Shown: piece by piece, positions 24,577 to 35,178 of the stretch
Layout of the letters: each line of letters opens with the position of its first letter
Numbering within the stretch: position 1 is the stretch's first letter
Assembly: GCF_047511655.1 (NCBI RefSeq)
Contig: NC_133394.1
Location: 57,692,501 to 57,756,500, forward strand
Direction of reading: 5' to 3'
Origin: Castor canadensis
Lineage: Eukaryota > Chordata > Mammalia > Rodentia > Castoridae
DNA length: 64,000 bases
Position numbers and translations under genes: made by a program
Notes under the pieces: model-generated
Told to the model about the DNA's origin: nothing
What the model saw: the letters and a program-made list of their open reading frames with translations, nothing else
Databases searched by the model: none

Positions 24577-24610
24577 AAATCTTGTTGTTTTAAAGCTACT
24601 TAATGTGTGA
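24577..24610 (+). mobile_element. MLT1-like LTR, 3' remnant after the L1 fragment
   Basis: CTTGTTGTTTTAAAGCTACT resembles the MLT1 3' block TTGTTTTAAGCCACT that should follow the point at which the LTR was interrupted at 24372. Confidence 0.35.
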
Positions 24611-24924
24611 CCTGGGGAGTAGCTGGGGGGAGCTGCTGTGAGCCCCGTCAGCTCACTGAGCAGCTGTGACTGTCTACACTTCACAATCACAGCACATCCG
24701 GGGAGCCAACCACTGTCTGCATCCAAGACACCATTGCTGGTAATTCCAGATGTCATAAGCTATGCCTTGTGAATATTTAATATTTACTTTTTCTTCACAT
24801 CCCTTTCTTTCTGAAATAAGTCTCTCATTTATAAATACTTAAATGCTGTAAGCCCCATTTATCCAATCTGTTTTTTAATGTCTGGCTTATTGCTTTGGTC
24901 TGGGTGTCTCTGTCTACTCCCTCA
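24611..24924. other. No recognisable feature
   Basis: Short interval between two LTR-like segments, nothing nameable. Confidence 0.4.
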
Positions 24925-25222
24925 CCTCCATTTGTCTGTTAGTGTTAGTGCTGGGAAGGAAGGCTTCTGGGAGGTATGAGGCTGTGGCAGAGGAACCTCA
25001 CTCATGCGTTAGCCTCCTTTTACAGGAGGTCAGGAGACACCCTTCACTTCTCCATGTGAGAGCACAGAGGCGACACCAGCAAGTGGTCCTCACCACATCC
25101 TGGATATGCTCATGGCTTTATCTTGGACTATCCAGTCTCCAGAACTCTGAGGAATAAATTTCTTCTTATAACCCACTCAGTTTATGGTAGTTTATTTTAG
25201 CAGCCCAGATGGGTAAACACAA
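24925..25222 (+). mobile_element. MLT1-like LTR
   Basis: CTCCATGTGAGAGCACAGAG, TATCTTGGACTATCCAGTCT, CCAGAACTCTGAGGAATAAA, then ATAACCCACTCAGTTTATGG, TAGTTTATTTTAGCAGCCCA and GATGGGTAAACAC reproduce the 3' part of MLT1 LTRs, including the poly(A) signal. The 5' border is approximate. Confidence 0.6.
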
Positions 25223-25495
25223 TTGCTTATGAATATTTTCTTTCCATTTCTCCCTGATTTTTATAATGGACTCATACACCAAATGCATATTGGAATCTTC
25301 CAAGGATGGTTATTTATAAAAAAAAAACAGGAGGATTCCAAGATGGCAGCTAGAGGGAGGAAGCAGAAAGCGAGCCTCCTATAGTGAAATCTTGGAGAGA
25401 CGCCAGAGGCACACTTTGCAGGCATAATCACTGAGAAAAGGCATAACTTTGACCCCTCCACACCTCCAGCTGGCGCAGAGAATCTCCACTTCACG

Positions 25496-26236
25496 TTAAA
25501 CAGAGAAACAAGGAGGGCCCCCGGGCCACCAGTCGCCAGTGCCCAGACGGCTTGGGAAGACACAGACCAGGTGAGCTTCACGGTACCGCGGTACTCCCAC
25601 AGACAAGCCTGGGCCAGAGCAGCATAGCCCCCTGGACAGACTGACCTCCACTCGGGGAAAAAAGAGAAACTGAGTAATAAGCAATAAGAGCAATAAAGAC
25701 ACGCTGGAAAGAGGGTGGGGCGCCCTGAGTGCTAAAGATTGGGGGAAGGGAACCCTTCCCGGGACTGTAAATAAACAAGCCAGGCAGGCCAGAGAGGCTC
25801 TGGCAGGAGTGGGGGCTGGGCGCGTGTCCAGCAACCAGGAGCGGGGAAGCTGGTGAGAGTGGCGGAGGGAGGAAAACTCCACAGGAGAGGAGGGAAGATC
25901 CATTTCCCACGTGAACTGTAAATAAACATGGCGGCTGGCAGGAGCAGCAGCACTGCCCAGTAAGCAGGAGCAGGAAAGCTTGTGAAAGTGGCAGTGGGAG
26001 GAAAACTTCACAGGAGAGGGGGGAAGACCCACCTCCCACATGAACTGTAAATAAACACACAGGCCTGACAACGCGGGTGCAATGTCACCTTTCCCAGTGC
26101 TTGGAAAGGGGAAAGCCTGTAGCAGAGGCTCCCGCACAGGAGAACTCTGAACAAACAAAGCCTGCGGGGCCAGGTGAGTGCTAAGCTCACCCCAAGGTTT
26201 GCATAAACAATGCCTCCAGCAACAGCAGGCTGACAT
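25496..26236 (-). other. 246-codon antisense open frame in the L1 5'UTR
   Basis: This is the longest open frame in the window and is antisense to the L1 5'UTR. It crosses the tandem repeats, so the translation contains repeated units (YLQF.WE..LPPSPV.FSS and a near copy). A second antisense frame of 160 codons overlaps it (25578-26060). Primate L1s carry a short antisense ORF0 in the 5'UTR, but I see no homology to it. The simplest explanation is a stop-poor GC-rich repeat. I do not call it a gene. Confidence 0.25.
25764..26056 (+). repeat. Tandem repeats in the L1 5'UTR
   Basis: The motif ACTGTAAATAAACA recurs at 25764, 25915 and 26044, giving spacings of 151 and 129 bases. Between them the units share a GAGCRGGRAAGCTNGTGARAGTGGC-type block, then GGAGGAAAACTYCACAGGAGAG and GGGAAGAYCCAYYTCCCAC. 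A weaker fourth start (ACTCTGAACAAACAAAGCCT) is near 26144. This recalls the monomer arrays of some rodent L1 promoters, though the sequence is not one I know. Confidence 0.8.
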
Positions 26237-26964
26237 CAGTGGGCAGGCAAGCCACAGCTGCAGATACTATTCTCAGAACTGTCTCCAGACTCTTTTCTTT
26301 TCTTTTTCTCCCTACCTTTGATGAGAGAACAACCGAATTACACCTGCAAGTGGAAAAACTTACTGAAACTGTATTGCATTTGAACTTGGGACACTTGGTG
26401 GGTTTTTTTTGTGTGTGTGTAGTTTTGTTCTACTTTATGTGTCCCCTTTGATGAGACAACTACAGACCAACATCTGAGACACCATCTCCAGGATTGGAGA
26501 CTGAGACGGACACCCAAATTATTAAGATGGAAATTTCATTGCATTTGAACTTGGAGGGTTTTTTGTTTTTTGTTTTTAATTTTCTATTTTCCATTTTATT
26601 TTAATTTATTTTTAATATATAGATATTTCTTTCATTTACTTATTTTTTATTTTTATTCCTATCTTAATTTTTTTTATTTTTGATTTTCAATCCTATCTCT
26701 GTCCCTCTAATGTCTGTTCAGCTTACTGTCAATTAGTACACTAATGCTCCCTTTTTATACCTTTGAAACTTTCTTGTCTGAAACCTTGTTCTGCTTTCTC
26801 CCTCTTATCTGTGTATTTGTTTTCCCCTTTTCTTTAACTTCTTGCTTTCCATCTCAGCTCACCCTTCCATTCTAAATTCTATTCCCTTCTAATAATTGTT
26901 ATTATTACAAGCTAGAAAATACTTAATTGCACACAGTACAGGGACAGTAACAACACCAAAGACA

Positions 26965-28167
26965 ATGACGGGAAGACAGAAAAACAGGGAAACCAGTTTC
27001 CCCACAGCAAAAAATTAGTACAGGAACCAGAGGGGAATGAAGAGAACAGAAACTCAGATCCAGACTCCAACAAAATGAAGATAAACTATACCAAAGGACC
27101 CAATGAAGCCCACAAGAATAATTTAAAAGAAGACATACTACAAGTACTCAATGAGAATTTTATAGAGATGATACTGGATAGGGTCAACCAAAATGTACAG
27201 GAGACACTCAAGAAATTCCAAGACAACAAAAATAGAGAATTTGAAAAAGCAAAAGAAGAAATAAAGGAAACCATAGAAGCACTGTATAAACCCCAAAGTG
27301 AAAGAGAGAACACAATGAATAAATGGATAAATGAACTCAGGACAAAAATAGACAACATTAAAGAGGAAAACAGCCAGGATATGGAAAACCTCAGAAAAAA
27401 GAATGAAACAGAACTGCAAAACAAAACAGAAGGCCAATCCAGCAGAATAGAACAAACAGAAGACAGAATCTCAGAACTTGAAGATGAAAATTGTAATTAA
27501 AGGAAAAACTGAAGAACTATTAATTAAACAACTCCAGACCTGTGAAAAGAAAATGCAAGAACTCACCGACTCCATCAAAAGATCAAACTTGAGAATCATG
27601 GGCATCAAAGAAGGAGAAGAGGTGCAAGCGAAGGGAATGCATAATCTATTCAACAAAATAGTAACAGAAAATTTCCCAAATCTACAGAAAGATATTCCCA
27701 TACAGATGCAAGAGGCCTCCAGGACACCAAACAGACCAGGTCAAAATAGAACTACTCCATGACATATCATCATTAAAACAACAAGTTCAGAAACTAAGGA
27801 AAGAATATTGAAGGCTGTAAGACAGAAAAAACAAGTAACATACAAAGGTAAACCCATCAAAATCATAGCAGACTTCTCAACAGAAACATTAAAAGCAAGA
27901 AGAGCATGGGGTGAGATCTTCTGGGCACTGAATGAAAATAACTTCAACCCCAGGATACTCTACCCAGCAAAACTATCATTAAAAATGGATGGAGCAATAA
28001 AAGTCTTCCATGATAAGCAGAAACTAAAACAATATGTGACCACAAAGCCACCACTACAAAAGATTCTGCAAGGGATTCTGCACACAGAAAGTGAAACCCA
28101 ACTTAACCATGAAAAGACAGGCAGCACCAAACCACAGGAAAAGAAAAAGCAAGACAGTAGAGAGTAA
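26965..28167 (+). pseudogene. L1 ORF1 (RNA-binding protein), broken
   Basis: ORF1p is the trimeric RNA chaperone of L1. The ATG at 26965 opens a frame that meets TAG at 27016. An A-run at about 27009-27014 carries a one-base frame change, after which the frame through 27500 encodes a charged heptad-rich coiled coil (NENFIEMILDRVNQNVQETL to RISELEDE). A second frame change at about 27485-27495 leads into 27478-27762, with the RRM start 'NLRIMGIKEGEE'. A TGA at 27760 interrupts, and 27808-28167 holds the C-terminal domain ('RRAWGEIFWALNENNFNPRILYPAKLS') and the natural stop. Length is close to normal at about 400 codons. No functional product is possible without suppression. Confidence 0.92.
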
Positions 28168-28216
28168 CATCAAGTTAGGTACACACAATCAAACCTTCAA
28201 ACAACTAAGAAACTAA

Positions 28217-30833
28217 CTGACAGGAATCACCACAAACAAACAACAAACACCATGGAAGTCCAGGAAATCATCAGAGACTACTTTGAGAACCTATATTCAA
28301 ATAAATTTGAAAATCTTAAAGAAATGGACAGATTTCTAGATACGTATGACCATCTAACACTGAACCAAGAGGAAATTAATCACCTGAATAGATCTATAAC
28401 ACAAAATGAAATTGAAGCAGCAATCAAGAGTCTCCCCAAAAAGAAAAGTCCAGGACCTGATGGATTCTCTGCTGAATTCTATCAGACCTTTAAAGAAGAA
28501 CTGATACCAACCCTCCTTAAACTGTTCCATGAAATAGAAAGGGAAGCTAGTATTACACTTATCCCAAAACCAGGCAAAGACACCTCCAAAAAGGAGAACT
28601 ATAGGCCAATCTCCTTAATGAACATTGATGCAAAAATCCTCAACAAAATAATGGCAAACTGAATTCAACAACACATCAAAAAGATTATTCACCATGACCA
28701 AGTAGGCTTCATCCCAGGGATGCAGGGGTGGTTCAACATATGAAAATCAATAAACGTAATAAACCACATTAACAGAAGCAAAGACAAAAACCACTTGATC
28801 ATCTCAATAGATGCAGAAAAAGCCTTTGATAAGATCCAACATCATTTCATGATGATAAAAGCTCTAAGAAAACTAGGAATAGATGGAAAGTACTGCAACA
28901 TTATAAAAGCTATATATGACAAACCTACAGCCAGCATTATACTTAATGGAGAAAAACTGAAACCATTCCCTCTAAAATTAGGAACCATACAAGGATGCCC
29001 ACTATCTCCACTCCTATTCAACATAGTACTGGAATTCCTAGCCAGAGCAATTAGGCAAGAAGAAGGAATAAAAGGAATACAAATAGGTAAAGAAACTGGC
29101 AAAATATCCCTATTTGCAGACGACATGATCCTATACCTTAAAGACCCAAAAAACTCTACTCAGAAGCTTCTAGATATCATCAATAGCTATAGCAAGGTAG
29201 CAGGATATAAAATCAACATAGAAAAATCATTAGCATTTCTATACACTAACAATGAGCAAACTGAAAAAGAATATATGAAAACAATTCGATTTACAATAGC
29301 CTCAAAAAAAATCAAATACCTAGGTGTAAACCTAACAAAAGATGTGAAAGACCTGTCTCTACAAGGAAAACTATAAACTTCTGAAGAAAGAGATTGAGGA
29401 AGACTATTAGAAAGTGGAGAGATCTCCCATGCTCATGGATTGGTAGAATCAACATAGTAAAAATGTCAATATTCCCAAAAGTAATCTACATGTTTAATGC
29501 AATTCCCATCAAAATTCCAATGACATTCATTAGAGATTGAAAAATCTACTGTTAAATTTATATGGAAACACAAGAGGCCACGAATAGCGAAGGCAATACT
29601 CAGTCAAAAGAACAATGCAGGAGGTATCACAATAACTGACTTCAAACTATATTACAAAGCAATAACAATAAAAACAGCATGGTACTGGCACAGAAATAGA
29701 CATGAAGACCAGTGGAACAGAATAGAGGACCCAGATATGAAGCCGCACAACTATAACCAACTTATCTTTGACAAAGGAGCTAAAAATATACAATGGAGAA
29801 ATAGCAGCCTCTTCAACAAAAACTGCTGGGAAAACTGGTTAGCAGTCTGCAAAAACCTGAAACTAGATCTTTGTATATCACCCTATACCAAGATTAACTC
29901 AAAATGGATCAAGGATCTTAATATCAGACCACAAACTCTAAAGTTGATACAGGAAAGAGTAGGAAATACTCTGGAGTTAGTAGGTATAGGGAAGAACTTT
30001 CTCAACGAAACCCCAGCAGCACAGCAACTAAGAGATAGCATAGATAAATGGGATCTCATAAAGCTAAAAAGCTTCTGTTAAATCAAAAGAAATGGTCTCT
30101 AAACTGAAGAGAACACCCACAGAGTGGGAGAAAATATTTGCCAACTATACATCAGACAAGGGACTGATAACCAGAATATATAAGGAACTTAAAAAAATAA
30201 ATTCTCCCAAAACTAATGAACCAATAAAGAAATGGGGAAGTGAACTAAACAGAACTTTCTCAAAAGAAGAAATTCAAATGGCCAAAAAACACATGAAAAA
30301 TTGCTCAGCATCCCTAGCAATAAAGGAAATGCAAATTAAAACCACACTAAGATTCCACCTCACCCCTGTTAGAATAGCCATCATCAGCAACACCACCAAC
30401 AACAGGTGTTGGCAAGTATGTGGGGGGGAAAAAGGAACCCTCATACTCTGTTGGTGGGAATGTAAACTAGTACAGCCACTCTGGAAAAATATTTGGAGGC
30501 TACTTAAAAATCTAAACATTGATCTACCATTTGATTCAGCAATACCCAAAAGACTGTGACACAGGTTACTGCAGAGGCACCTGCACACCCATGTTTATTG
30601 CGGCACTATTCACAATAGCCAAGTTATGGAAACAGCCAAGATGCCCCACCACTGACGAATGGATTAAGAAAATGTGGTATCTATACACAATGGAATTCTA
30701 TGCAGCCATGAAGAAGAACGAAATGTTATCATTCGCTGGTAAATGGATGGAAATGGAGAACATCATTCTGAGTGAGGTTAGCCTGGCCCAAAAGACCAAA
30801 AATCGTATGTTCTCCCTCATATGTAGACATTAG
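28217..30833 (+). pseudogene. L1 ORF2 lacking the endonuclease domain, broken
   Basis: ORF2p is normally about 1,275 residues: endonuclease, Z region, reverse transcriptase, Cys-rich C-terminus. At 28217 CTG replaces the usual ATG ahead of the familiar first codons (ACAGGAATCACCACA). Within about 20 bases the sequence jumps to '[18 protein letters not shown]' (28252), normally near residue 400. So about 390 codons, the whole endonuclease, are gone. The reverse transcriptase keeps SPGPDGF, the finger/palm blocks and FADD (29113-29124). A stretch of about ten codons is missing before [12 protein letters not shown] codons occur at 28660 and 28741, and frame changes at about 29365, before 30092, and between 30519 and 30559. 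In the Cys motif CWQVC...CWWEC the usual His is Leu. Confidence 0.93.
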
Positions 30834-31326
30834 ATCAAGGGCAAACACAACAATGGGATTGGACTTTGAGCACATGATAAAAGCAAGAGCACATAAGGGA
30901 AGGGTGAGGATAGGTAAGACACCTAAAAAATTAGCTAGCATTTGTTGCCCTTAACACAGAGAAACTAAGCAGATACCTTAAAAGCAACTGAGGCCAATAG
31001 GAAAAGGGGACCAGGAACTAGAGAAAAGGTGAGATCAAAAAGAATTAACATAGAAGGTAACACACATGCACAGGAAATCAATGTGAGTCAATGCCCTGTA
31101 TAGCTATCTTTATCTCAATCAGCAAAAACCCTTGTTCCTTCCTATTACTGCTTATACTCTCTCTACAACAAAATTAGAAATAAGGGCAAAATAGTTTCTG
31201 CTGGGTATTGAGGGGGTGGGGGGGAGAGAGAGGGGGCGGAGTGGGTGGTAAGAGAGGGGGTGGGGGCAGGGGGGAGAAATGACCCAAGCCTTGTATGTAC
31301 ATATGAATAATAAAAGAAAAAAAAAT

Positions 31327-31328
<2 letters not shown>
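30834..31328 (+). other. L1 3'UTR with G-rich tract, poly(A) signal and tail
   Basis: Starts after the ORF2 stop. A polypurine G-rich tract at about 31209-31278 has several runs of three or more G and could form a quadruplex, as L1 3'UTRs often do. AATAAA lies at 31309-31314 and the A-tail follows. The same 3' end recurs at 62180-62677 and, on the minus strand, at 34245-34407. Confidence 0.88.

Positions 31329-31331
<3 letters not shown>

Positions 31332-31382
<51 letters not shown>
31332..31382. repeat. (CA)n microsatellite at the L1 tail
   Basis: About 25 perfect CA units directly after the L1 A-tail. Microsatellites often grow from retrotransposon tails, so it probably arose from this insertion. 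Confidence 0.97.
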
Positions 31383-31385
<3 letters not shown>

Positions 31386-31392
31386 AAACATA

Positions 31393-31755
31393 CAGTGTCT
31401 GGAATGTCTCCCAAAGGTCAATATGTTATAGACTGAGTCACAAGTGCGGCCCTACTGAGAAGTGTAGAAAATTTAAGAGACAGGGCCTAGTAGGGGCCTT
31501 CCTGTCCTTGGGGGCATGCCCTTCAAGGACATAGGGAGACTCCACCTCTTTCTTTTGGGCCATAAGGTGAATGGTTGTAAGCTTACCTTGTCTCCCTAAC
31601 AGGATGTGCTGCTTCAACATAGGCCCCAAATCCATGGAGCCAACTGACCATAGATGAAACCCCCCAAAACCACAAGACAAAGTAAACATCTTTTTGTAAG
31701 TTGAGTATCTCAGGTATTTTGTTACAGTAGTGGAAAGCTGATTTAACCCAGATTG
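31393..31755 (+). mobile_element. MaLR/ERVL-type LTR, 5'-truncated
   Basis: GGAATGTCTCCCAAAGGTCA, GAGACAGGGCCTAGTAGGGG, TTGGGGGCATGCCCTTCAAG, CTTTTGGGCCATAAGGTGAA and the 3' block GTAAGTTGAGTATCTCAGGT with GTGGAAAGCTGATTTAACC. Same broad family as 7765-8080. Its first bases are missing next to the (CA)n tract. Confidence 0.6.
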
Positions 31756-31759
31756 ATGA

Positions 31760-32360
31760 GGATGTGTGGAGAAAGGAAAAGTGCACTGTTACTTGTGTGC
31801 AATGTCAGTTGGTGTAGCTGCTATGGAAGTTTTCTCAGAAAGTTAAAAACAGAACTACCAAATGATCTGGTAGTCCAGCTAATGAGTATATATGCAAAGG
31901 ATCATATATCCTGAAATCAGGTTCTCTAGGAGATATCTGTATCCCTGTGTTCACAGCAGCATTATTCACAAAAGCCAAGATGGAAGCAACTGAAATGTCT
32001 ATGTATAGAAGAATGGATAAGGAAAATGTGGTCTGCACAAAAAGGAATACTATTGAGCCTTAAAAAAGAAGGAAACCTGCCATTTGTGAAAACATGGATG
32101 AACCTGGAGGGCTACACAATGCTGATGAGACACAGAAGGACAGATACTATAGACACATTCAAAACAGCTGTGTTCATAGAATCAGCGTTGAAGTGGAGGT
32201 TTCCAGAGGCTTGGGAAGGGGCAGGAAGAAGTGGGAATGGGAGATGTTAGTCCAGGATGCAAAGTTCTCTTTATACAAGACGTGTAAATCCTAGAGATCT
32301 TTATGCAGTATGTGTAAGTCCACAATAATGTGTTATGGATTTAAAATAAGATAAGAGGCT
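31760..32360 (+). mobile_element. Old L1 3' fragment
   Basis: Decayed ORF2 end and 3'UTR: GATGAGGATGTGTGGAGAAA, TGTAGCTGCTATGGAAG, CATTATTCACAAAAGCCAAG, AAAAGGAATACTATTGAGCC, CCATTTGTGAAAACATGGAT and GAACCTGGAGG. More diverged than the 25.3-31.3 kb L1, so a separate older insertion. Confidence 0.6.
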
Positions 32361-34235
32361 GATCTTATATTACATGTTCTAATTGCACACACAAAACGTG
32401 CAAAGAAGGAGGGAGTGAACTCTAGGAGGTGATGGATAGAAGGGGGTGGTTTTGTGGGTACCAATGCACCACCAAACTCCAAGTTGGATCCATCAAGTAT
32501 GGACAGCTTTGTGTGCCATTCAGTCTTCAATACAGCGGTTTAAAATGCCCTACTAAAGCATGAACGTGGCAGCTCTGTCCCTTCTGCCACGTTCCGGTGC
32601 AAATGCTCAGGGGTCCTTACCATCTTGCTGTGCCTCACTATCACGAGCTGCACAGAGTGTGTTGAGAATTTTCTAGCCCTTCAGATTACACAGACTCTAA
32701 AAATAAAAGTGTAGGCTTTTGTGTTTGCTGCAAACTTTGTAGATTCTATTTATAGTCTTAAAGTGATATGATTTAGCTCTGTGAGCATATCAGCCAGCAC
32801 AATCATTCGTGTACAAGGACAGATTCTACCTGCACACTTGTGTGCATGTAATTCCCAAAGGGAAGCTGTCCCCTCACACACTTGAAGAGTCACGCATGTG
32901 CTATGCTTTTTGTATAAGAAGAAATGACAATTTGATAATGATATGTGGCTTTTTTTCATTAGTTTTTACATTAAAATTACACTAGTATGTTTTCATAGTG
33001 ATAACAGATCAAGAGGGCTGTTATCTATTATATAGTTCAGAAAAAAAAGTGACATTTGATAGAATTTTGAATTAAAAAACAAAGAACAGTTTACTTTTAT
33101 TATGTTTTCATGAACACTACTCATAAGTGATTAGGTTCCTCTTCATTTTTTCTCATTTTAAAACTGTTCATGGACCATTGCAGATGGTCTGAAGGATGAA
33201 TGTTTCCTAATATAAAAAAATCAGTGGATGTTCTCTTGCATCATGGTATTCATAATTATGTAGGCAAAGCCAGCTTTCTTGTTTCAAGAATCCTTGGTGG
33301 GAAAATTTCTGTAGCTAGGATTAGCTGAGTTTAGTTCATTGGTTTCATACTTTTACTTAAAAATTTCCTTTCTTTTCAATTGATATTTGAAGAACGAGAA
33401 AGCATTATTAATAGTTACTTATCCTAACAAGATTTTCAGTTCACTACAGAAGTCACTGGTATATTAGTCTCTCTTTCCTCAATTATACAGAAACTAATTT
33501 GTTTTTGAAGGTCAGTATTCACTCAGTAGTTTTCTTAAAGGATTGATCTGTGGCCAGTGTAATTAAGTTATTTTCACTGGGCTGGAAAAATTTAGTGAAA
33601 CCATTGGTGTCACAGTAATAAAGCAGTTTTGGGTAAATATTATAATTGAACTGGACAGGTATTAATTTGATCCAGATCTCCGAGGACCAGACAATTGGCC
33701 AATATTTGCCGCTCTGTTACAACGAGGGTTGAGCATTCAGTTTCCTCTTCATGTTGTCACCAGGTTGTAATTTTCTCAGAGAACAGACATTGGAGAATTA
33801 AATAAAGGTCATTTTAGAAATTAGCCCATGAAAGTGTTAAACTTGTGTTATGGTCATTAGTGACACCTTGATGTTGCTGGCTTCTATTAAATAAATCAAG
33901 ATTTGGGCAGCAGGGAAGGAAGAACATCTGTAATGGAGATATTATTGCCACTGAGAATTACAAAAGGTGAAGAAAAGTCATAAGCTTATTTAAAAGTGGT
34001 AATAACATAAAATCCGAGTCATTTAAGCACTTTTATAAAGAGATGGTATGAGAAATAGAAAGGAATAGGTTGAATTTAAACCCACAGGAAACACACACTC
34101 TCACACACACTCCAAGTAAGCAGCATCCATCACCAAATGCAGGGTAAATAGCTCTGCCTCACCTTTATGTTATAGACCAGTATCCAGGAGGATCTATCAG
34201 GTCTCAGGTGTTGAAATCTAAAGGATGAAATCTAC
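32361..34235. other. Repeat-poor AT-rich stretch
   Basis: No repeat family is recognised over about 1.9 kb. The part at 33000-34100 has several TAATTA/ATTA-type motifs and CCAAT-like sites and no long open frame. It could be ancient unique or conserved non-coding DNA, which only comparison can show. Confidence 0.35.
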
Positions 34236-34244
34236 AAGCTCTTT

Positions 34245-34407
34245 TATTTTTTTTTTCTTTTATTATTCATATGTGCATACAAGGCTTGGGTCATTTCTCC
34301 CCCCTGCCCCGACCCCCTCCCTTACCACCCACTCCGCCCCCTCCCTCTCCCCCCCCCCTCAATACCCAGCAGAAACTATTTTGCCCTTATTTCTAATTTT
34401 GTTGTAG
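34245..34407 (-). mobile_element. Very short 5'-truncated L1 3' end with target-site duplication
   Basis: 163 bases of L1 3'UTR on the minus strand: tail (T run on plus), reverse of the G-rich tract at 34302-34360, and the block TTGCCCTTATTTCTAATTTT. The direct repeat AAGCTCTTT flanks it at 34236-34244 and 34408-34416. Nearly identical to 31140-31328, so it is young. Confidence 0.88.
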
Positions 34408-34416
34408 AAGCTCTTT

Positions 34417-35103
34417 CATTTGAAGACTAGTTGACAGCTTTCTCTTGCCTAGCACAACTGTAGCTCAAACTGAATTATGAATTCAAGGTAAGGAGCTGTG
34501 AGTGGGCTCTGACCGTGGGAACCTTGAGGAGGGCCATTGCCCATGATCTCCATGGTTTCCTCCCATCTCTCTCACCTTGCTTTGGGAAGATGAGAAGAGA
34601 CAGCAACCAGAGGACTCCGGGGCTTAGCTCTGGCATGGAAAGAGAGAGAAATCAAGTTACAAATCTCTGATACTCTGTTGTCACTTGCTTCTGCCCTGTT
34701 CTATTCCAAGTTGTAAGGACAGGGTCAGTAGCATTTTAAATCATTTACTCACACCTGCTTGCTTCCTTTTACACACAGCACCTACTTCTTTTCTTGAGTT
34801 AGAGTCTAAGATTATCTTTCTCCTGTCTTAAAATTATCATTAATGACTCCTTATATTGTGCCAAATTTGCCTTAAATGATTACACTAACTTCTGACATTT
34901 AAAGCTCTCCACAATAAATTACCCCCTAAATTCTAGTCTGCATGACCTGGAGTGTGATCTCCAGTCTTTCAGGTAAGTGAAGGGAATGAGTTCAAAGGAA
35001 ATTCATCAGCTAAAATAAGTGTATTGAAATCACCAGTGTAGCACCTACCAATTTAAAGCATACATCCTTGTAGATAGCATGGTCTAGAATTCTAATATAT
35101 ATA
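34417..35103. other. Mostly unassigned; possible L2 remnant near 34830-34960
   Basis: The segment AAAGCTCTCCACAATAAATT and following bases resembles the L2 stretch 'AAGCTCTCCACAATCTGGC'. The rest is not recognised. Confidence 0.3.
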
Positions 35104-35178
35104 TTGCAATGTTGGGGGTCAAAGCCAGAGCCTCACACATGCTAGGCAAGTGCTGTACCACTGAGCTACATCCAGCCC
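35104..35178 (-). repeat. ID-like SINE
   Basis: Reverse complement of the ID-like unit: GGGGGTCAAAGCCAGAGCC, CATGCTAGGCAAGTGCTGTA, CCACTGAGCTACATCCAGCC. The A-tail is not preserved. Confidence 0.6.

Larger units (their letters stand above)
25328..26964 (+). promoter_or_regulatory. L1 5'UTR / internal promoter region
   Basis: 1.6 kb between the L1 start and the ORF1 ATG. Its first 900 bases are the most GC-rich and CpG-containing part of the window and hold tandem repeats. The rest is T-rich and has another diverged duplication (CCTTTGATGAGA...GCATTTGAACTTGG at 26317-26400 and 26446-26560). A YY1-like CAAGATGGC sits within the first 20 bases (25338-25347), and a second ATGGCGGC lies at 25928. 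In L1s this region drives sense transcription by RNA polymerase II and often antisense transcription. Confidence 0.75.
25328..31328 (+). mobile_element. L1 retrotransposon with complete ends and an internal deletion
   Basis: About 6.0 kb. In order: a GC-rich then T-rich 5'UTR, ORF1, a shortened ORF2, a 3'UTR with a G-rich tract, an AATAAA signal and an A-tail. The 5' end begins with an AGGAGGATTCCAAGATGG-type start containing a YY1-like CAAGATGGC, as many L1 5' ends do, so it is not 5'-truncated. The endonuclease part of ORF2 is missing, several frameshifts and three nonsense codons break the frames, so it is inactive. Target-site duplication cannot be read because both flanks are A-rich and a (CA)n tract follows. 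Confidence 0.93.

Noticed and set aside
31152..31421. VCVCVC-rich minus-strand frames
   Set aside because: Translation of the (CA)n tract and the L1 G-rich 3'UTR.
31078..34410. Repeated-looking spaced elements that might suggest a CRISPR-like or satellite array
   Set aside because: The similarity is explained by L1 3' ends in opposite orientation. There is no regular spacer pattern.
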